Shown here: positions 24,422-32,990 of the stretch, piece by piece
Layout: every line of letters begins with the position of its first letter
How positions within the stretch are numbered: the stretch's first letter is position 1
DNA from: Acidimicrobiia bacterium UBA5794
GTDB taxonomy: Bacteria; Actinomycetota; Acidimicrobiia; Spongiisociales; UBA5794
Length of the DNA: 51,879 bases
Direction: 5' to 3'
Assembly (NCBI GenBank): GCA_002418265.1
Contig: DIDS01000033.1
Location: forward strand, 1 to 51,879
The notes under the pieces: generated by a model
Databases searched by the model: none
The model's input: only the letters and a program-made list of their open reading frames with translations
Told to the model about the DNA's origin: nothing
Translations under genes and position numbers: made by a program

Positions 24422-25479
24422 TGGAAACCATTCGGCTCACTGCCTACAGCCACGGCGCTGGTTGAGCGTGCAAGCTCGGCCCTGACGAGCTGGCGCAGGT
24501 TCTGCGCCCACTGCACAACTCACAGGCGACACAGCACCCGGACCTCTTGGTCGGTATCACCGGGTCGGATGACGCCGGGGTTTTTCGTCTGGATGATGAA
24601 CGAGCGTTGGTCCAAACGATCGACTTCTTCACCCCCATTGTCGATGATCCATTCGACTGGGGTCGGATCGCTGCTGCCAACGCCCTGAGCGATATCTACG
24701 CCATGGGGGGCGACCCCGTCACCGCTCTCCAACTCGTTGGATGGCCAAGGGACGTTCTTCCTCTCGACCTTCTCTCCACCGTCATGGAGGGTGGGCTCGC
24801 GATCATGGAGTCGGTGGGGTGCACCGTCATCGGTGGACACTCGATCGACGATGTCGAACCCAAGTATGGCTTTGCCGTCACTGGGTTTGTCCCGATTTCT
24901 GACCTCATGACCAACGCCGCAGCAGAGCCCGGCCAGGTTCTCGTGCTCACGAAACCAATCGGAACCGGTGTTGTTGCCACTGCGATCAAGGCCGGTGAGG
25001 CATCGGATGAATCAACCGCAAGAGCAATCAACATCATGGTGACCCTCAACAAGGGAGCCGCTTCCGCGGCACGCCGGATCGGTGTCAAAGCGGCGACGGA
25101 TGTCACAGGATTTGGACTCCTCGGTCATCTCGCAGAAATCGTGAGGGCCTCGGGTGTCAGCGCAGTCGTTGAATCTGACGCCGTTCCGCTGATTGAGGGA
25201 GTTCCGGCGCTCGCGGCGCAGGGAATGATCCCGGGCGGTACCCGTCGGAACCTTGCGTCGGTCCAAGCGATGTGTCAGTTCGGCACCACCGATGACAACG
25301 AACAACTCATCCTTGCTGATGCACAAACAAGTGGAGGCCTGCTGTTGTGCGTCGATGCACCGCTCGAACAAGCACTCCACGCCGCCTTGATCGATGCAGG
25401 AAGCCAAGGTTGGAGTATCGGAAGACTCCATGAGCGAAAATTCTCGGACGGGCCGACCGGCACGATTCGGGTGCACTAA
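24421..25479 (+). CDS. selD: Selenide, water dikinase SelD, itself a selenoprotein
   Basis: Makes selenophosphate from selenide and ATP, the selenium donor for Sec-tRNA and selenouridine. The reading frame contains an in-frame TGA (24463-24465, codon 15) exactly where SelD has its catalytic Cys or Sec: HGAG-Sec-ACKLGPDELAQVL, with the conserved Lys at 18. Beyond it the frame is open and typical: GSDDAGVF, NALSDIYAMGGDPVTAL, GGHSIDDVEPKYGFAVTG, DVTGFGLLGHLAEI and AQTSGGLLLCV; 352 aa in total. A naive reading starts downstream at 24547 and loses the catalytic loop. A SECIS-like hairpin follows the UGA. The host should also have SelA, SelB and tRNA-Sec. Confidence 0.93.
24492..24508 (+). promoter_or_regulatory. 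Bacterial SECIS hairpin in selD
   Basis: GGCGCAG (24492-24498) pairs perfectly with CTGCGCC (24502-24508) around the loop GTT. The apical GCAGGTTCTGC is nearly identical to GCAGGTCTGC of the E. coli fdhF SECIS. Its loop begins about 33 bases after the UGA, within the range reported for bacterial SECIS elements. Confidence 0.75.
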
Positions 25480-25530
25480 AATCCCCAAACGTTTGCTTCA
25501 TCTTTGGAAAGCGATATCCTTGTGATGCTG

Positions 25531-25620
25531 GGTCGACTCGTCGACCCTTGTAGGCCCCTCGTCCCCCCTGGGGGCCTACCAACCCCGCAACGAGCCCCCG
25601 CCCCCCTGGGGGCTCGTTGC
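25531..25620. terminator. Cluster of three hairpins after selD
   Basis: GGTCGA/TCGACC (25531-25546); GTAGGCCCC/GGGGCCTAC (25550-25558 with 25571-25579); and a perfect 13-bp stem GCAACGAGCCCCC/GGGGGCTCGTTGC (25587-25599 with 25608-25620). No T tract follows on the plus strand. Together they probably stop or process the selD transcript. Confidence 0.6.
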
Positions 25621-25628
25621 ATATCTGA

Positions 25629-25663
25629 GCTTTCAGCTTTCAGCTCACGGCTTACGGCTGACA
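25629..25663. repeat. Heptamer array, GCTTTCA family (5 units)
   Basis: GCTTTCA, GCTTTCA, GCTCACG, GCTTACG, GCTGACA, the complement of the GCTGAAA family. It abuts the hairpin at 25661. Confidence 0.85.
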
Positions 25664-25687
25664 TCCGGCACCTTCGGTGCCGGATGT
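25661..25687. promoter_or_regulatory. Perfect 12-bp palindrome over the mgtE promoter
   Basis: ACATCCGGCACC (25661-25672) and GGTGCCGGATGT (25676-25687) flank the triplet TTC. Its right end touches the putative -10 TAGTCT (25687-25692), seven bases before the GTG of mgtE, so it covers the -35 region. It may be an operator, or another hairpin of the intergenic family. Confidence 0.5.
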
Positions 25688-25699
25688 AGTCTCCCCTCT

Positions 25700-27115
25700 G
25701 TGAAAATTCGGATACCGCGACCGCGCCAGTTTGGTTCGTCCATCAGGGACTTGGCGCGCCGTGATCCAGATCAGGCCGAAAGGTATCTCGATACTCACAC
25801 CGAGGCATGGGAAGAACTTGCCGAACACGATCCACACGATGCTGCTGACATCCTCGAAGCCCTCGACGAAGAGGGCGCCGCCGAACTCCTCCAGGATCTC
25901 GATCCCGTCCGGGTTGGCGACGTGCTCGACGAGATGCACCCCGAGGTGGCCGCGGATGTGCTTGAGGAACTCGACGCAACCGAAGCCGCCGAGATGATCA
26001 CCCACATGGAACCCGACCAGGCCGCGGATCTCATCATCGCTCTCGGCCCCGTGCAGAGAACCAATATTCTGGCTGCACTCGACGAATCAGCCGCAGCCGA
26101 GATTCAAGCTTTGCTCGTTCATGCCGCGGATACCGCCGGCGGCATGATGACCACCGACGTTGCAGGGCTCCCCATCGACATGACAGCCGGAGACGCCATC
26201 GAGGAACTCCGGCGCCTCCACGATGAACTCGGCTCCAACCTTCTGTATGTCTACGCCGTCGATGGTGACAACAGACTGGTCGGGGTTGTGGCCTTCCGTG
26301 ACCTTGTGTTTGCGGATCCCAACGCCCTGCTTGGTGACATCATCGAGCCAAGTCTCATCACCGTACGGCCCGACACCGACCGTGAACAGGTCTCCGAATT
26401 GATCCACCGATACCGATTGATCGCGGTTCCTGTTGTGGCTGCGGACGGGACGCTCATCGGCATCGTGAAGTTCTCGGAGGCCATTGAGGCGATCCAGGCA
26501 GAGGTCGGGGAAGACATCGCCGTGATGGTGGGTGCTGGCGAGGAAGAAACCGTCTTCACTCCTGTGGGACGTTCAGTCCGCAGGCGGCTCCCATGGATCT
26601 TCTTCAACCTCGTCGTAGGCATGATCATCGCTTCCGTCATCTCGCGGTTCCGCTCAACACTTACGACGTACGCGGTCCTCGCTGCCTACATGCCCATGGT
26701 TGCGCTTCTGTCGGGCAATTCGGGTGCCCAGAGTCTTGCGGTGATCATCCGGTCGATGGCGGTTGGGGATCTCCCCCAAGGTCGTGCCCGCCGAGCAATC
26801 CAACGAGAGGTCATGGTCGGGCTCATCGACGGAACCGCCATCGCCTTGGTGGCGGCCAGCATGGCAGCTGCCACCCTCAGCGTCTTTGAGGGGCAGTCGG
26901 TGCACAATGTCACTTCGGTTCAGATCGCGATGATTGTGTTCATATCGGTGTGGGTCGCGTTTTTGGTGGCCGGTTTCGTTGGGGCGGGAATCCCCGTGCT
27001 GCTGCGCAGGCTCAACCAAGACCCTGCACTTGCATCGAACATCTTCCTGACCATGATCACTGACTCGGTTGGATTCGTGGGATTTCTCCTCACCGCGATG
27101 CTTCTTCTTGGTTGA
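25700..27115 (+). CDS. mgtE: Magnesium transporter MgtE
   Basis: A Mg2+ channel/transporter of 471 aa. The cytosolic MgtE N domain spans about residues 20-130 (LEALDEEGAAELLQDLDP, DVLEELDATEAAEMITHM repeats), then two CBS domains (about 135-255) and a five-helix pore domain beginning RRLPWIFFNLVVGMI near residue 297. The signature VALLSGNSGAQSLAVIIRSMA is present. Its N and CBS domains normally sense cytosolic Mg2+. It starts with GTG; no ribosome site, but TAGTCT lies seven bases upstream. Confidence 0.95.
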   Translation: MKIRIPRPRQFGSSIRDLARRDPDQAERYLDTHTEAWEELAEHDPHDAADILEALDEEGAAELLQDLDPVRVGDVLDEMHPEVAADVLEELDATEAAEMITHMEPDQAADLIIALGPVQRTNILAALDESAAAEIQALLVHAADTAGGMMTTDVAGLPIDMTAGDAIEELRRLHDELGSNLLYVYAVDGDNRLVGVVAFRDLVFADPNALLGDIIEPSLITVRPDTDREQVSELIHRYRLIAVPVVAADGTLIGIVKFSEAIEAIQAEVGEDIAVMVGAGEEETVFTPVGRSVRRRLPWIFFNLVVGMIIASVISRFRSTLTTYAVLAAYMPMVALLSGNSGAQSLAVIIRSMAVGDLPQGRARRAIQREVMVGLIDGTAIALVAASMAAATLSVFEGQSVHNVTSVQIAMIVFISVWVAFLVAGFVGAGIPVLLRRLNQDPALASNIFLTMITDSVGFVGFLLTAMLLLG

Positions 27116-27131
27116 GGCCTCCCGTGGGCCG

Positions 27132-27647
27132 TCAGGAACCCAGCACGTTTGATCCCGATGACGCGAACGGCCCGAGGAAGGTGATCTCGAATCCATTGTC
27201 CAAGCGGGCAAAGTAATGATCCTGGATTGAAGCGATTTCGGCTGCCGATGCGTCCGGGTTGCCGATGACGTTCGCAGCCGCTGGGTCATCAACGATGTGG
27301 GCAATCGCTATTGGTGGGAAGAGATCGACCACTTCACCGATCAGATCCTGGATATCGATATCCGTGAGAGTTTCATAGCTCGTCGGATCAAGGAGAACGA
27401 CCACCTCATCACCAACGCCTTCGCCAGGGGTCCGTTGAACAATCTGGTATCGCGGGGCAGTCAGACCGATGACGGGCTCTGGAGAAGTCGTTGTCGGGGC
27501 CAGGCTCGTGGTGGGAGCGGTCTGTGGAGGAAGAGTCAGTAGGGTCGAATCTCGCGTCGTGCTCGTATTGGCGTCACCACCGTTCTGGCACGCAGCGGCG
27601 AGTACAACCAAACCAATCACGAGGACAAGACTCCGTGTGGTAGTCAT
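27132..27647 (-). CDS. Hypothetical lipoprotein
   Basis: A 171-aa secreted lipoprotein: a signal peptide of about 19 residues with lipobox LAAAC, then a Thr/Ser/Pro-rich linker (residues about 25-60) and a soluble domain of about 110 residues, acidic and without recognised motif. TAGCAT lies six bases before the ATG at 27647 (leaderless pattern). It is convergent with mgtE, with 16 bp between the stops. Confidence 0.75.
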   Translation of the reverse strand: MTTTRSLVLVIGLVVLAAACQNGGDANTSTTRDSTLLTLPPQTAPTTSLAPTTTSPEPVIGLTAPRYQIVQRTPGEGVGDEVVVLLDPTSYETLTDIDIQDLIGEVVDLFPPIAIAHIVDDPAAANVIGNPDASAAEIASIQDHYFARLDNGFEITFLGPFASSGSNVLGS

Positions 27648-27669
27648 CTTGTGATGCTACCCGCAGCGA

Positions 27670-28089
27670 TCATTTGGCATGGGATTGGGAGCGCCACTGG
27701 TCATAGCTGACACCGTCGAGCCAGGGTCGGTTGTTGACAACCCTGAACAACTCCGCGACGGTCTCAAACAGTTCCTCGGTTGGTTGAAGCTCAAAGAGGT
27801 GATCTGCAAGATCGAGGACGGGACGCCAGGCACGGGGGCCGAACGCGAGATCCACCCGCGATTGCCAAGTGATGGCAGCATCGGTGACCCTTGCGTCGAC
27901 AGACCAGAATGCCCGGAGCTTTTCGGCCATCTTGACGACTCGGCGAAGGTACTTGGCAGCTGTCTTATCGACCTCCTCGCTTGTGGCTGCCCCTTCGATC
28001 CAATCTGAAACCGCTTGGGATGACCAGGTGTCCGGTTCGGTTACGACGCCGCGGTAGAGGCTCTCGACTTCGCTGATGAGGGCGCTCAT
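27670..28089 (-). CDS. Hypothetical helical protein
   Basis: A 139-aa soluble protein, mostly helical, with Trp-rich patches (WSSQAVSDWIEG, PRAWRPVLDLADHLFEL, NRPWLDGVSYDQWRSQ). No family is recognised. Its start overlaps the stop of the class IV aminotransferase gene by 4 nt, so it is the last gene of the tyrA operon. Confidence 0.7.
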   Translation of the reverse strand: MSALISEVESLYRGVVTEPDTWSSQAVSDWIEGAATSEEVDKTAAKYLRRVVKMAEKLRAFWSVDARVTDAAITWQSRVDLAFGPRAWRPVLDLADHLFELQPTEELFETVAELFRVVNNRPWLDGVSYDQWRSQSHAK

Positions 28090-28916
28090 TCGGCCCTCAC
28101 GAGTTCGATGAAGCCTGCCCTGAGTCTCGCTGTGACAGGACCGGGCAAGAATTCGGTGGTCGCCACTCGAACAACCGGCGATACCTCCCTGACCGTTGAA
28201 AGAACGAACACCTCATCGGCGGCCAGGAGATCGGCGACCGGGAAAGAACCTTCGTGCACCTCAATGCCATTGGAGTCAGCGACTTCCAGCACCGCTGTTC
28301 TTGTCACCGATTCAAGGATGTTGACGTCGAGGCTCGGTGTGAACACCACGTCTGATTTGACCCACCCGAGCGAAAACGTTGGTCCCTCAAGAACCGTGCC
28401 GGACACACCTACGAGTGCAGCGTCGTCAAATCCGCGTGAGCGCGCGCTGATCGTTGCAGCAAGGTTCGGCCCGTACGACAGTGTCTTGGCGCCGGTGAGT
28501 TCGCTGACCCGTCCATCGGGATGCCACGGGGCCTCAACAATGTCGAGTGTGAAGACATCAGGCATCTCGGGCAGGGGCTCCATGAACACGATGATGGAGC
28601 TGTTCGTGCCAGGGTGCTTGATGTCTGTGCCACCGGTGACGAACACGCGGACCACACCATCACCTGGCTCGGCAACGCTGAGACACCATTGCTTGATCCT
28701 TTCAACTGATCCGATATCGATCTGCAGGTTCGCCGCGCTGGTGGCGAGTCGTTCAAGATGATGATCGATACGAAACGGTTTCCCGCCATAGGAGCGCATG
28801 GCCTCGAAACAGCCGTAGCCACGCTGAAACCCGATGTCGAACACCGAAACGGCAGCTGACGCACCGTCAACCATCTCACCGTTGATGAGGACGGGAGGTC
28901 GCTGCATCGAGGTCAC
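28086..28916 (-). CDS. Class IV aminotransferase (PLP)
   Basis: A 276-aa fold-type IV PLP enzyme. The N-terminal FDIGFQRGYGCFEAMRSYGGKPFRIDHHLERL is typical; the PLP Lys is likely the one in GAKTLSYGPNLAA, and the phosphate-binding region is GVSGTVLEGPTFSLGWV. Branched-chain aminotransferase, D-amino acid aminotransferase and aminodeoxychorismate lyase share these motifs and cannot be told apart here. The GTG start overlaps the nadE stop (GTGA). Confidence 0.88.
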   Translation of the reverse strand: MTSMQRPPVLINGEMVDGASAAVSVFDIGFQRGYGCFEAMRSYGGKPFRIDHHLERLATSAANLQIDIGSVERIKQWCLSVAEPGDGVVRVFVTGGTDIKHPGTNSSIIVFMEPLPEMPDVFTLDIVEAPWHPDGRVSELTGAKTLSYGPNLAATISARSRGFDDAALVGVSGTVLEGPTFSLGWVKSDVVFTPSLDVNILESVTRTAVLEVADSNGIEVHEGSFPVADLLAADEVFVLSTVREVSPVVRVATTEFLPGPVTARLRAGFIELVRAE

Positions 28917-30622
28917 GGGACAAACCGGTTTGTGATCGGAAGGCGACGATCTCTCCCGAATGCCTTCGTTGTGATCCTCACACCCGGTGCTGCCTGCCTC
29001 CGCTTGTATTCGTTGCGGTCAACCATTCCGGCGATTCTTCGCACGAGCTCGGCGTCGTGCCCCGCAGCGATGATCTCAGCTGCTGTCATGTCGTCTTCGA
29101 TGTACATACGCAGGACATCGTCGAGGATCGGGTAGGGAGGGAGCGAGTCTGCGTCAAGCTGGTCAGGGCGCAGCTCGGCGGATGGTGGCTTGGCAATGAT
29201 GGACACCGGGATGACTTCACCCTGCGTGTTTCGCCATTTCGCGAGTTCATACACCGTTGTCTTGTACACGTCCTTGAGGACGGAGAATCCCCCGGCCATG
29301 TCGCCGTAGAGGGTTGTATATCCCACCGCCAACTCGGACTTGTTGCCGGTTGCAAGAACCATGGCACCGAACTTGTTGGAGATCGCCATCAGGATTGTGC
29401 CACGAATACGAGCCTGCAGATTCTCTTCAGCAGCGTCCTCGACCGTTTCAGCGAAGAGAGGAGAAAGCGAGTCGAGGAATTCACCGAAGAGGTCATCGAT
29501 GTCTATCAAATCGACTCTGACGCCCAGACGCTCCGCGAGGTCCACGGAGTCGTCGATGCTCCCTTTCGAGGAATAGCGCGTGGGCATCATGACCCCGTGT
29601 ACGGCGTCGGCGCCGAGTGCATCGACCGCGATCGCCGCGGTGAGAGCCGAGTCAATCCCACCCGAGAATCCAATCACGACCTCTGAGAACCCGTTCTTGT
29701 GGACATAGTCACGAAGACCGGTCGCCAGCGCAGCGTAGATCTCGGCCGTCTCATCCAGTATTGGCGCCACAGTCCCCTGTCGAAGATCGCGCTCGATCGT
29801 TCGCCCGGCAGTGACCGAGACAACATCGATCGAGTAATCACGTGGCACCCCATCGACGGTCACGTCGGCTACAAACAAGTCCTCAGAAAACTGTGGAGAC
29901 CGGTGGAGCACGTCCCCGTTCGTCGACACCACCGTCGAAGCTCCATCAAACACAAGCTCGTCCTGTCCGCCGACACAATTCACGTACACGACGTTGGCAT
30001 GGTTGTTCGTTGCTCTGGCAACGAGAAGGTCGAGGCGTTCCATGCTCTTGCGTGCGTGAAATGGTGATCCGTTGATGTTGAGCAGGACCTCAGCACCCGC
30101 ACGGGCCTGGACGGTCGGCCTACCCTCCGCATCCCAAATGTCCTCACAGATCGAGATCCCGCAGGCCACACCTCCGATCAGATGAAGCCGGGGAGGTGTG
30201 CGGCCCTCCGCGAAGTACCTTGCCTCATCGAACACGCCGTAGTTCGGGAGAAGGGTCTTGTGGTAACGGGAAACAACCCTGCCATCGTGGAGAACCGCTG
30301 CCGCATTCGCAACAGTGCGTGGCACTGCGTCATCGTCCAACTGCTCCGCTGACAGCCTGTCGACAAATCCGACAATCACCACGACGCTTCCCGCGAGTGC
30401 TGCCAGGGACTCAAGGGCGACCAGGTTGCGTTCAACAAATCCCTCTCGGAGCACGAGATCTTCAGGTGGGTATCCCGTGATTGCCAGTTCCGGAACCAGG
30501 AGAACATCCGCAAACTGCTCCTCGGCCCACAGCATCGCGTCGGCGATCCTTGCAGTGTTCCCGGCAATATCACCGACGATCAGGTCAAGCTGAGCACCGG
30601 CGACCCGGAGGACACGGCTCAC
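28913..30622 (-). CDS. nadE: Glutamine-dependent NAD+ synthetase
   Basis: Catalyses the final step of NAD synthesis from deamido-NAD, using ammonia from glutamine; 569 aa. The N-terminal nitrilase-like domain (about residues 1-260) carries Glu in PELAITGYPPEDL, Lys in YHKTLLPNYGVFDE and Cys in GGVACGISICEDIWD. The C-terminal synthetase has the PP-loop GFSGGIDSALTAAI and the ATP-site region ATGNKSELAVGYTTLYGDMAGG. The GTG start follows GGAGG and overlaps the stop of the GCS2 gene by 4 nt. Confidence 0.96.
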   Translation of the reverse strand: MSRVLRVAGAQLDLIVGDIAGNTARIADAMLWAEEQFADVLLVPELAITGYPPEDLVLREGFVERNLVALESLAALAGSVVVIVGFVDRLSAEQLDDDAVPRTVANAAAVLHDGRVVSRYHKTLLPNYGVFDEARYFAEGRTPPRLHLIGGVACGISICEDIWDAEGRPTVQARAGAEVLLNINGSPFHARKSMERLDLLVARATNNHANVVYVNCVGGQDELVFDGASTVVSTNGDVLHRSPQFSEDLFVADVTVDGVPRDYSIDVVSVTAGRTIERDLRQGTVAPILDETAEIYAALATGLRDYVHKNGFSEVVIGFSGGIDSALTAAIAVDALGADAVHGVMMPTRYSSKGSIDDSVDLAERLGVRVDLIDIDDLFGEFLDSLSPLFAETVEDAAEENLQARIRGTILMAISNKFGAMVLATGNKSELAVGYTTLYGDMAGGFSVLKDVYKTTVYELAKWRNTQGEVIPVSIIAKPPSAELRPDQLDADSLPPYPILDDVLRMYIEDDMTAAEIIAAGHDAELVRRIAGMVDRNEYKRRQAAPGVRITTKAFGRDRRLPITNRFVP

Positions 30623-31755
30623 ACACCCTCCACCGTTTCGGCGATCAGATGATCAACAACGGCGATGAGAGCCTCGTGGGACTCGGCCCCATCCGCCATC
30701 GCTTCGTCATACACCTTGCGCTGACGATCTGCGCTGGTTCCGTTCTCAACGATCGAGCGAATGTGTTCAACGTACTCAATCGCACCGATCCTCGTCGCCT
30801 CTGCCCGTACGACCTCGATCAGTTCGCCAACCAAATCCGGCATCGGAGAGAGCACACCGCGACCAAAGTCGATGAGCGGCTCATCGACGCCGTAACGCTG
30901 GGCTCGCCAGTTGTTTTCTTCGATCAACATGCGCGAATACTGGCGCCAACGTTGGTTCTCCATCCGGAGATGAAACAAAGCGGCAAGCAGTGACTGGTAA
31001 CAGGCAGCAATGGCAAGGGCATCAGCGACACGGGTGCAGATGTCAGTTGAACGCATTTCGAGAGTTGGGTACCTTGACGAGGGTCGAATATCCCACCAGA
31101 GCTTCGATGCATCCTCGATGACACCTGTTCCAACCAGAACATCCACATGGCGTTGATAGTCGGACCAGCCATCGAACTCATCGGGCAATCCGGTACGAGG
31201 CATCGATCGAAAGACCGTGGTGCGATAGCTCTTGAGACCCGTGTCCTCACCATGCCAAAACGGTGAGGATCCCGAGATTGCCAACAGGTGGGGGAGGAAG
31301 TACGTCACCTGATTCATGAGTTCGATACGTAGATCCTCGTCCGAGATGCCTACATGTACGTGCATGCCACAGATCAGCAGACGACGAACAACACCTTGAA
31401 GGGCCTGTTCGAGAAGGTTGTACCGTGTCTTGTCCGTGTGCTTTTGCTGAGTCCATGCTGCGAACGGATGCGTCGATGCCGAAATGATCGCCATGCCATG
31501 GTCATCGACCGTGTCAGCAACAAATCGACGCATCGTTGAGAGATACTCTGCGAGTTCCGTCATGTTGGTTGCAACCGGTGTACCGATCTCAACCTGGGAG
31601 CGGATGAACTCAGGACTTGTCAGACCGATCGGCGGATGCGCCAGAGCTTGGCGGAGTGGCTCTGGCAGATCGTCAACAAGGTCACGGGTCTCGCGATCGA
31701 CAACAAAATACTCCTCCTCGATCCCGATCGTGAACCGCGGGCGTTCTGGGTTCAT
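30619..31755 (-). CDS. Glutamate-cysteine ligase-like carboxylate-amine ligase (YbdK/GCS2 family)
   Basis: A 378-aa ATP-dependent ligase of the GCS2 family; it may make gamma-glutamyl compounds. Motifs: FTIGIEEEYFVVD at the N-terminus, HPFAAW, CGMHVHVGI and WWDIRPSSRYPTLEMR. The ATG at 31755 is chosen because GGAGGAG lies directly upstream; a TTG at 31770 would put the ribosome site inside the gene. It follows tyrA by 44 bp and overlaps nadE by 4 nt. Whether it makes gamma-glutamylcysteine cannot be said. Confidence 0.9.
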   Translation of the reverse strand: MNPERPRFTIGIEEEYFVVDRETRDLVDDLPEPLRQALAHPPIGLTSPEFIRSQVEIGTPVATNMTELAEYLSTMRRFVADTVDDHGMAIISASTHPFAAWTQQKHTDKTRYNLLEQALQGVVRRLLICGMHVHVGISDEDLRIELMNQVTYFLPHLLAISGSSPFWHGEDTGLKSYRTTVFRSMPRTGLPDEFDGWSDYQRHVDVLVGTGVIEDASKLWWDIRPSSRYPTLEMRSTDICTRVADALAIAACYQSLLAALFHLRMENQRWRQYSRMLIEENNWRAQRYGVDEPLIDFGRGVLSPMPDLVGELIEVVRAEATRIGAIEYVEHIRSIVENGTSADRQRKVYDEAMADGAESHEALIAVVDHLIAETVEGV

Positions 31756-31799
31756 GTCTCCTCCGCTCAAGCCACGGTCACGGTAGTCCCCCGACAGTG

Positions 31800-32849
31800 T
31801 CAGGTTACGAGCAAAAGGCCGACATCTTCAAGGGCGTGTGCGAGCGCGCCTTCCTCACCGGTTCGCACCGAGATCGTGAGAACACCACCGCCACCGTGGG
31901 GGGCATGTCTCATCTGGATGTCTCGTACATCGACCTTGGATGTCTCGAGAGCATGACCAACCTTGGCCATCTCACCTGGTTCATCGGCGAGCGCTATCCG
32001 CACCGCAGCAACCGGTGCGCCCAGCTTTCGACGAGTCTCACGACCGGTTGCAAGCAATGTCAGCAGCGTGTCGTCGTCGGATACCAGTGCCGCTTCAAGG
32101 ACTGCGAGGCGGGTCTTGAGTGATCCAATCGCGTCAAGGACGGCGTTGGAGTTTGCCTTCAGGAGTTCAACCCATGGAATCGACTGAGAGGCCGCTACTC
32201 GGGTCAGATCGCGGAAACTCCCGGCGGCGAGATCGATGGCGCCGTTCGATTCCGATGCCGCGGCCAGCAGGGCCCCCGACAGGAGCTGCGGAAGATGGCT
32301 GATTCGCGCGACCGCCGAGTCGTGGTCTTCGGCCGACATCCGCGTCACCCGTGCCCCGAGTGTCTCGATGACCTTGACGGCCGAGGCGTCTGCCTGAGCG
32401 TCCGCTCCATCCACCAAGACCCATGAGGCACCACGGAACAATGCTGCACTTGCTGCGGCAGGACCCGACGTCTCGCGGCCCGCCATGGGATGGGTGCCGA
32501 CGTAGCGAGGAAGGCGCGCTGCCGCGGCGGCTATCGGAGCCTTGACACCTGCGACGTCCATGATCGGAAGGTCAGTGTCAAGGTTGGAGAGGATTTCGAT
32601 GGTGGTGGTCGGGGGCGCTGCGACGACAACAATGGCGGGGGCGGAGGCAAGAACGTCGTCAATTGACTGCGCGAACTGCGTGACCAAGGATCGATCCGTT
32701 GCAATCTGTATCGCGTCAGGATCCGCGTCGTACCCTATCACGGTCCATCCGACGTCGACGAGCCCCGCTGCGATCGATCCTCCGATGAGACCGACACCGA
32801 TGACACCCGCCGTCTTGGGTAAATCATTCGTGGTATCCGGCTCGGTCAT
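31800..32849 (-). CDS. tyrA: Prephenate dehydrogenase with ACT domain
   Basis: Oxidative decarboxylation of prephenate toward tyrosine; 349 aa. The N-terminal NAD motif GVIGVGLIGGSIAAGL is followed by the TyrA signature THPMAGRETSGP (His) and ISHLPQLLSGALL. A C-terminal ACT-like domain of about 70 residues (APVAAVRIALADEPGEMAKVGH onward) suggests feedback control by an amino acid. TAGCCT lies six bases before the ATG, so it is likely leaderless. It is the first gene of the five-gene minus-strand operon ending at 27670. Confidence 0.94.
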   Translation of the reverse strand: MTEPDTTNDLPKTAGVIGVGLIGGSIAAGLVDVGWTVIGYDADPDAIQIATDRSLVTQFAQSIDDVLASAPAIVVVAAPPTTTIEILSNLDTDLPIMDVAGVKAPIAAAAARLPRYVGTHPMAGRETSGPAAASAALFRGASWVLVDGADAQADASAVKVIETLGARVTRMSAEDHDSAVARISHLPQLLSGALLAAASESNGAIDLAAGSFRDLTRVAASQSIPWVELLKANSNAVLDAIGSLKTRLAVLEAALVSDDDTLLTLLATGRETRRKLGAPVAAVRIALADEPGEMAKVGHALETSKVDVRDIQMRHAPHGGGGVLTISVRTGEEGALAHALEDVGLLLVT

Positions 32850-32874
32850 GGTGAGAGGCTAGGACCGCTCCGTC

Positions 32875-32888
32875 CGATTACCGATTAC
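32875..32888. repeat. Two CGATTAC heptamers
   Basis: Two perfect CGATTAC units upstream of the tyrA promoter, followed at once by the hairpin pair at 32925-32969. Confidence 0.7.
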
Positions 32889-32924
32889 CGGACTCGTCCA
32901 CGGAAGACCGTGGGCTGTGGTGTG

Positions 32925-32969
32925 GAGTCCAGCTTGCTGGACTCCGTGGAACCCGACCTGTCGGGTTCC
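32925..32969. other. Pair of perfect hairpins
   Basis: GAGTCCAGC-TT-GCTGGACTC (32925-32944) and GGAACCCGA-CCTG-TCGGGTTCC (32948-32969). The first matches the hairpin in the MFS gene at 5605-5624 except for the 2-base loop. They lie between the divergent tyrA and SDR genes, so they are not terminators of either. Confidence 0.85.
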
Positions 32970-32977
32970 CGTGGTCC

Positions 32978-32990
32978 TACGCTTGACGTA
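32978..32990 (+). promoter_or_regulatory. Probable leaderless -10 of the SDR gene
   Basis: TACGCT (32978-32983) is exactly six bases before the ATG at 32990, with no ribosome site. Confidence 0.45.

Noticed and set aside
24421..24546. selD as a pseudogene or N-terminally truncated gene because of the TGA
   Set aside because: The TGA is exactly at the Sec/Cys site, the frame continues with family residues on both sides, and a SECIS-like hairpin follows.
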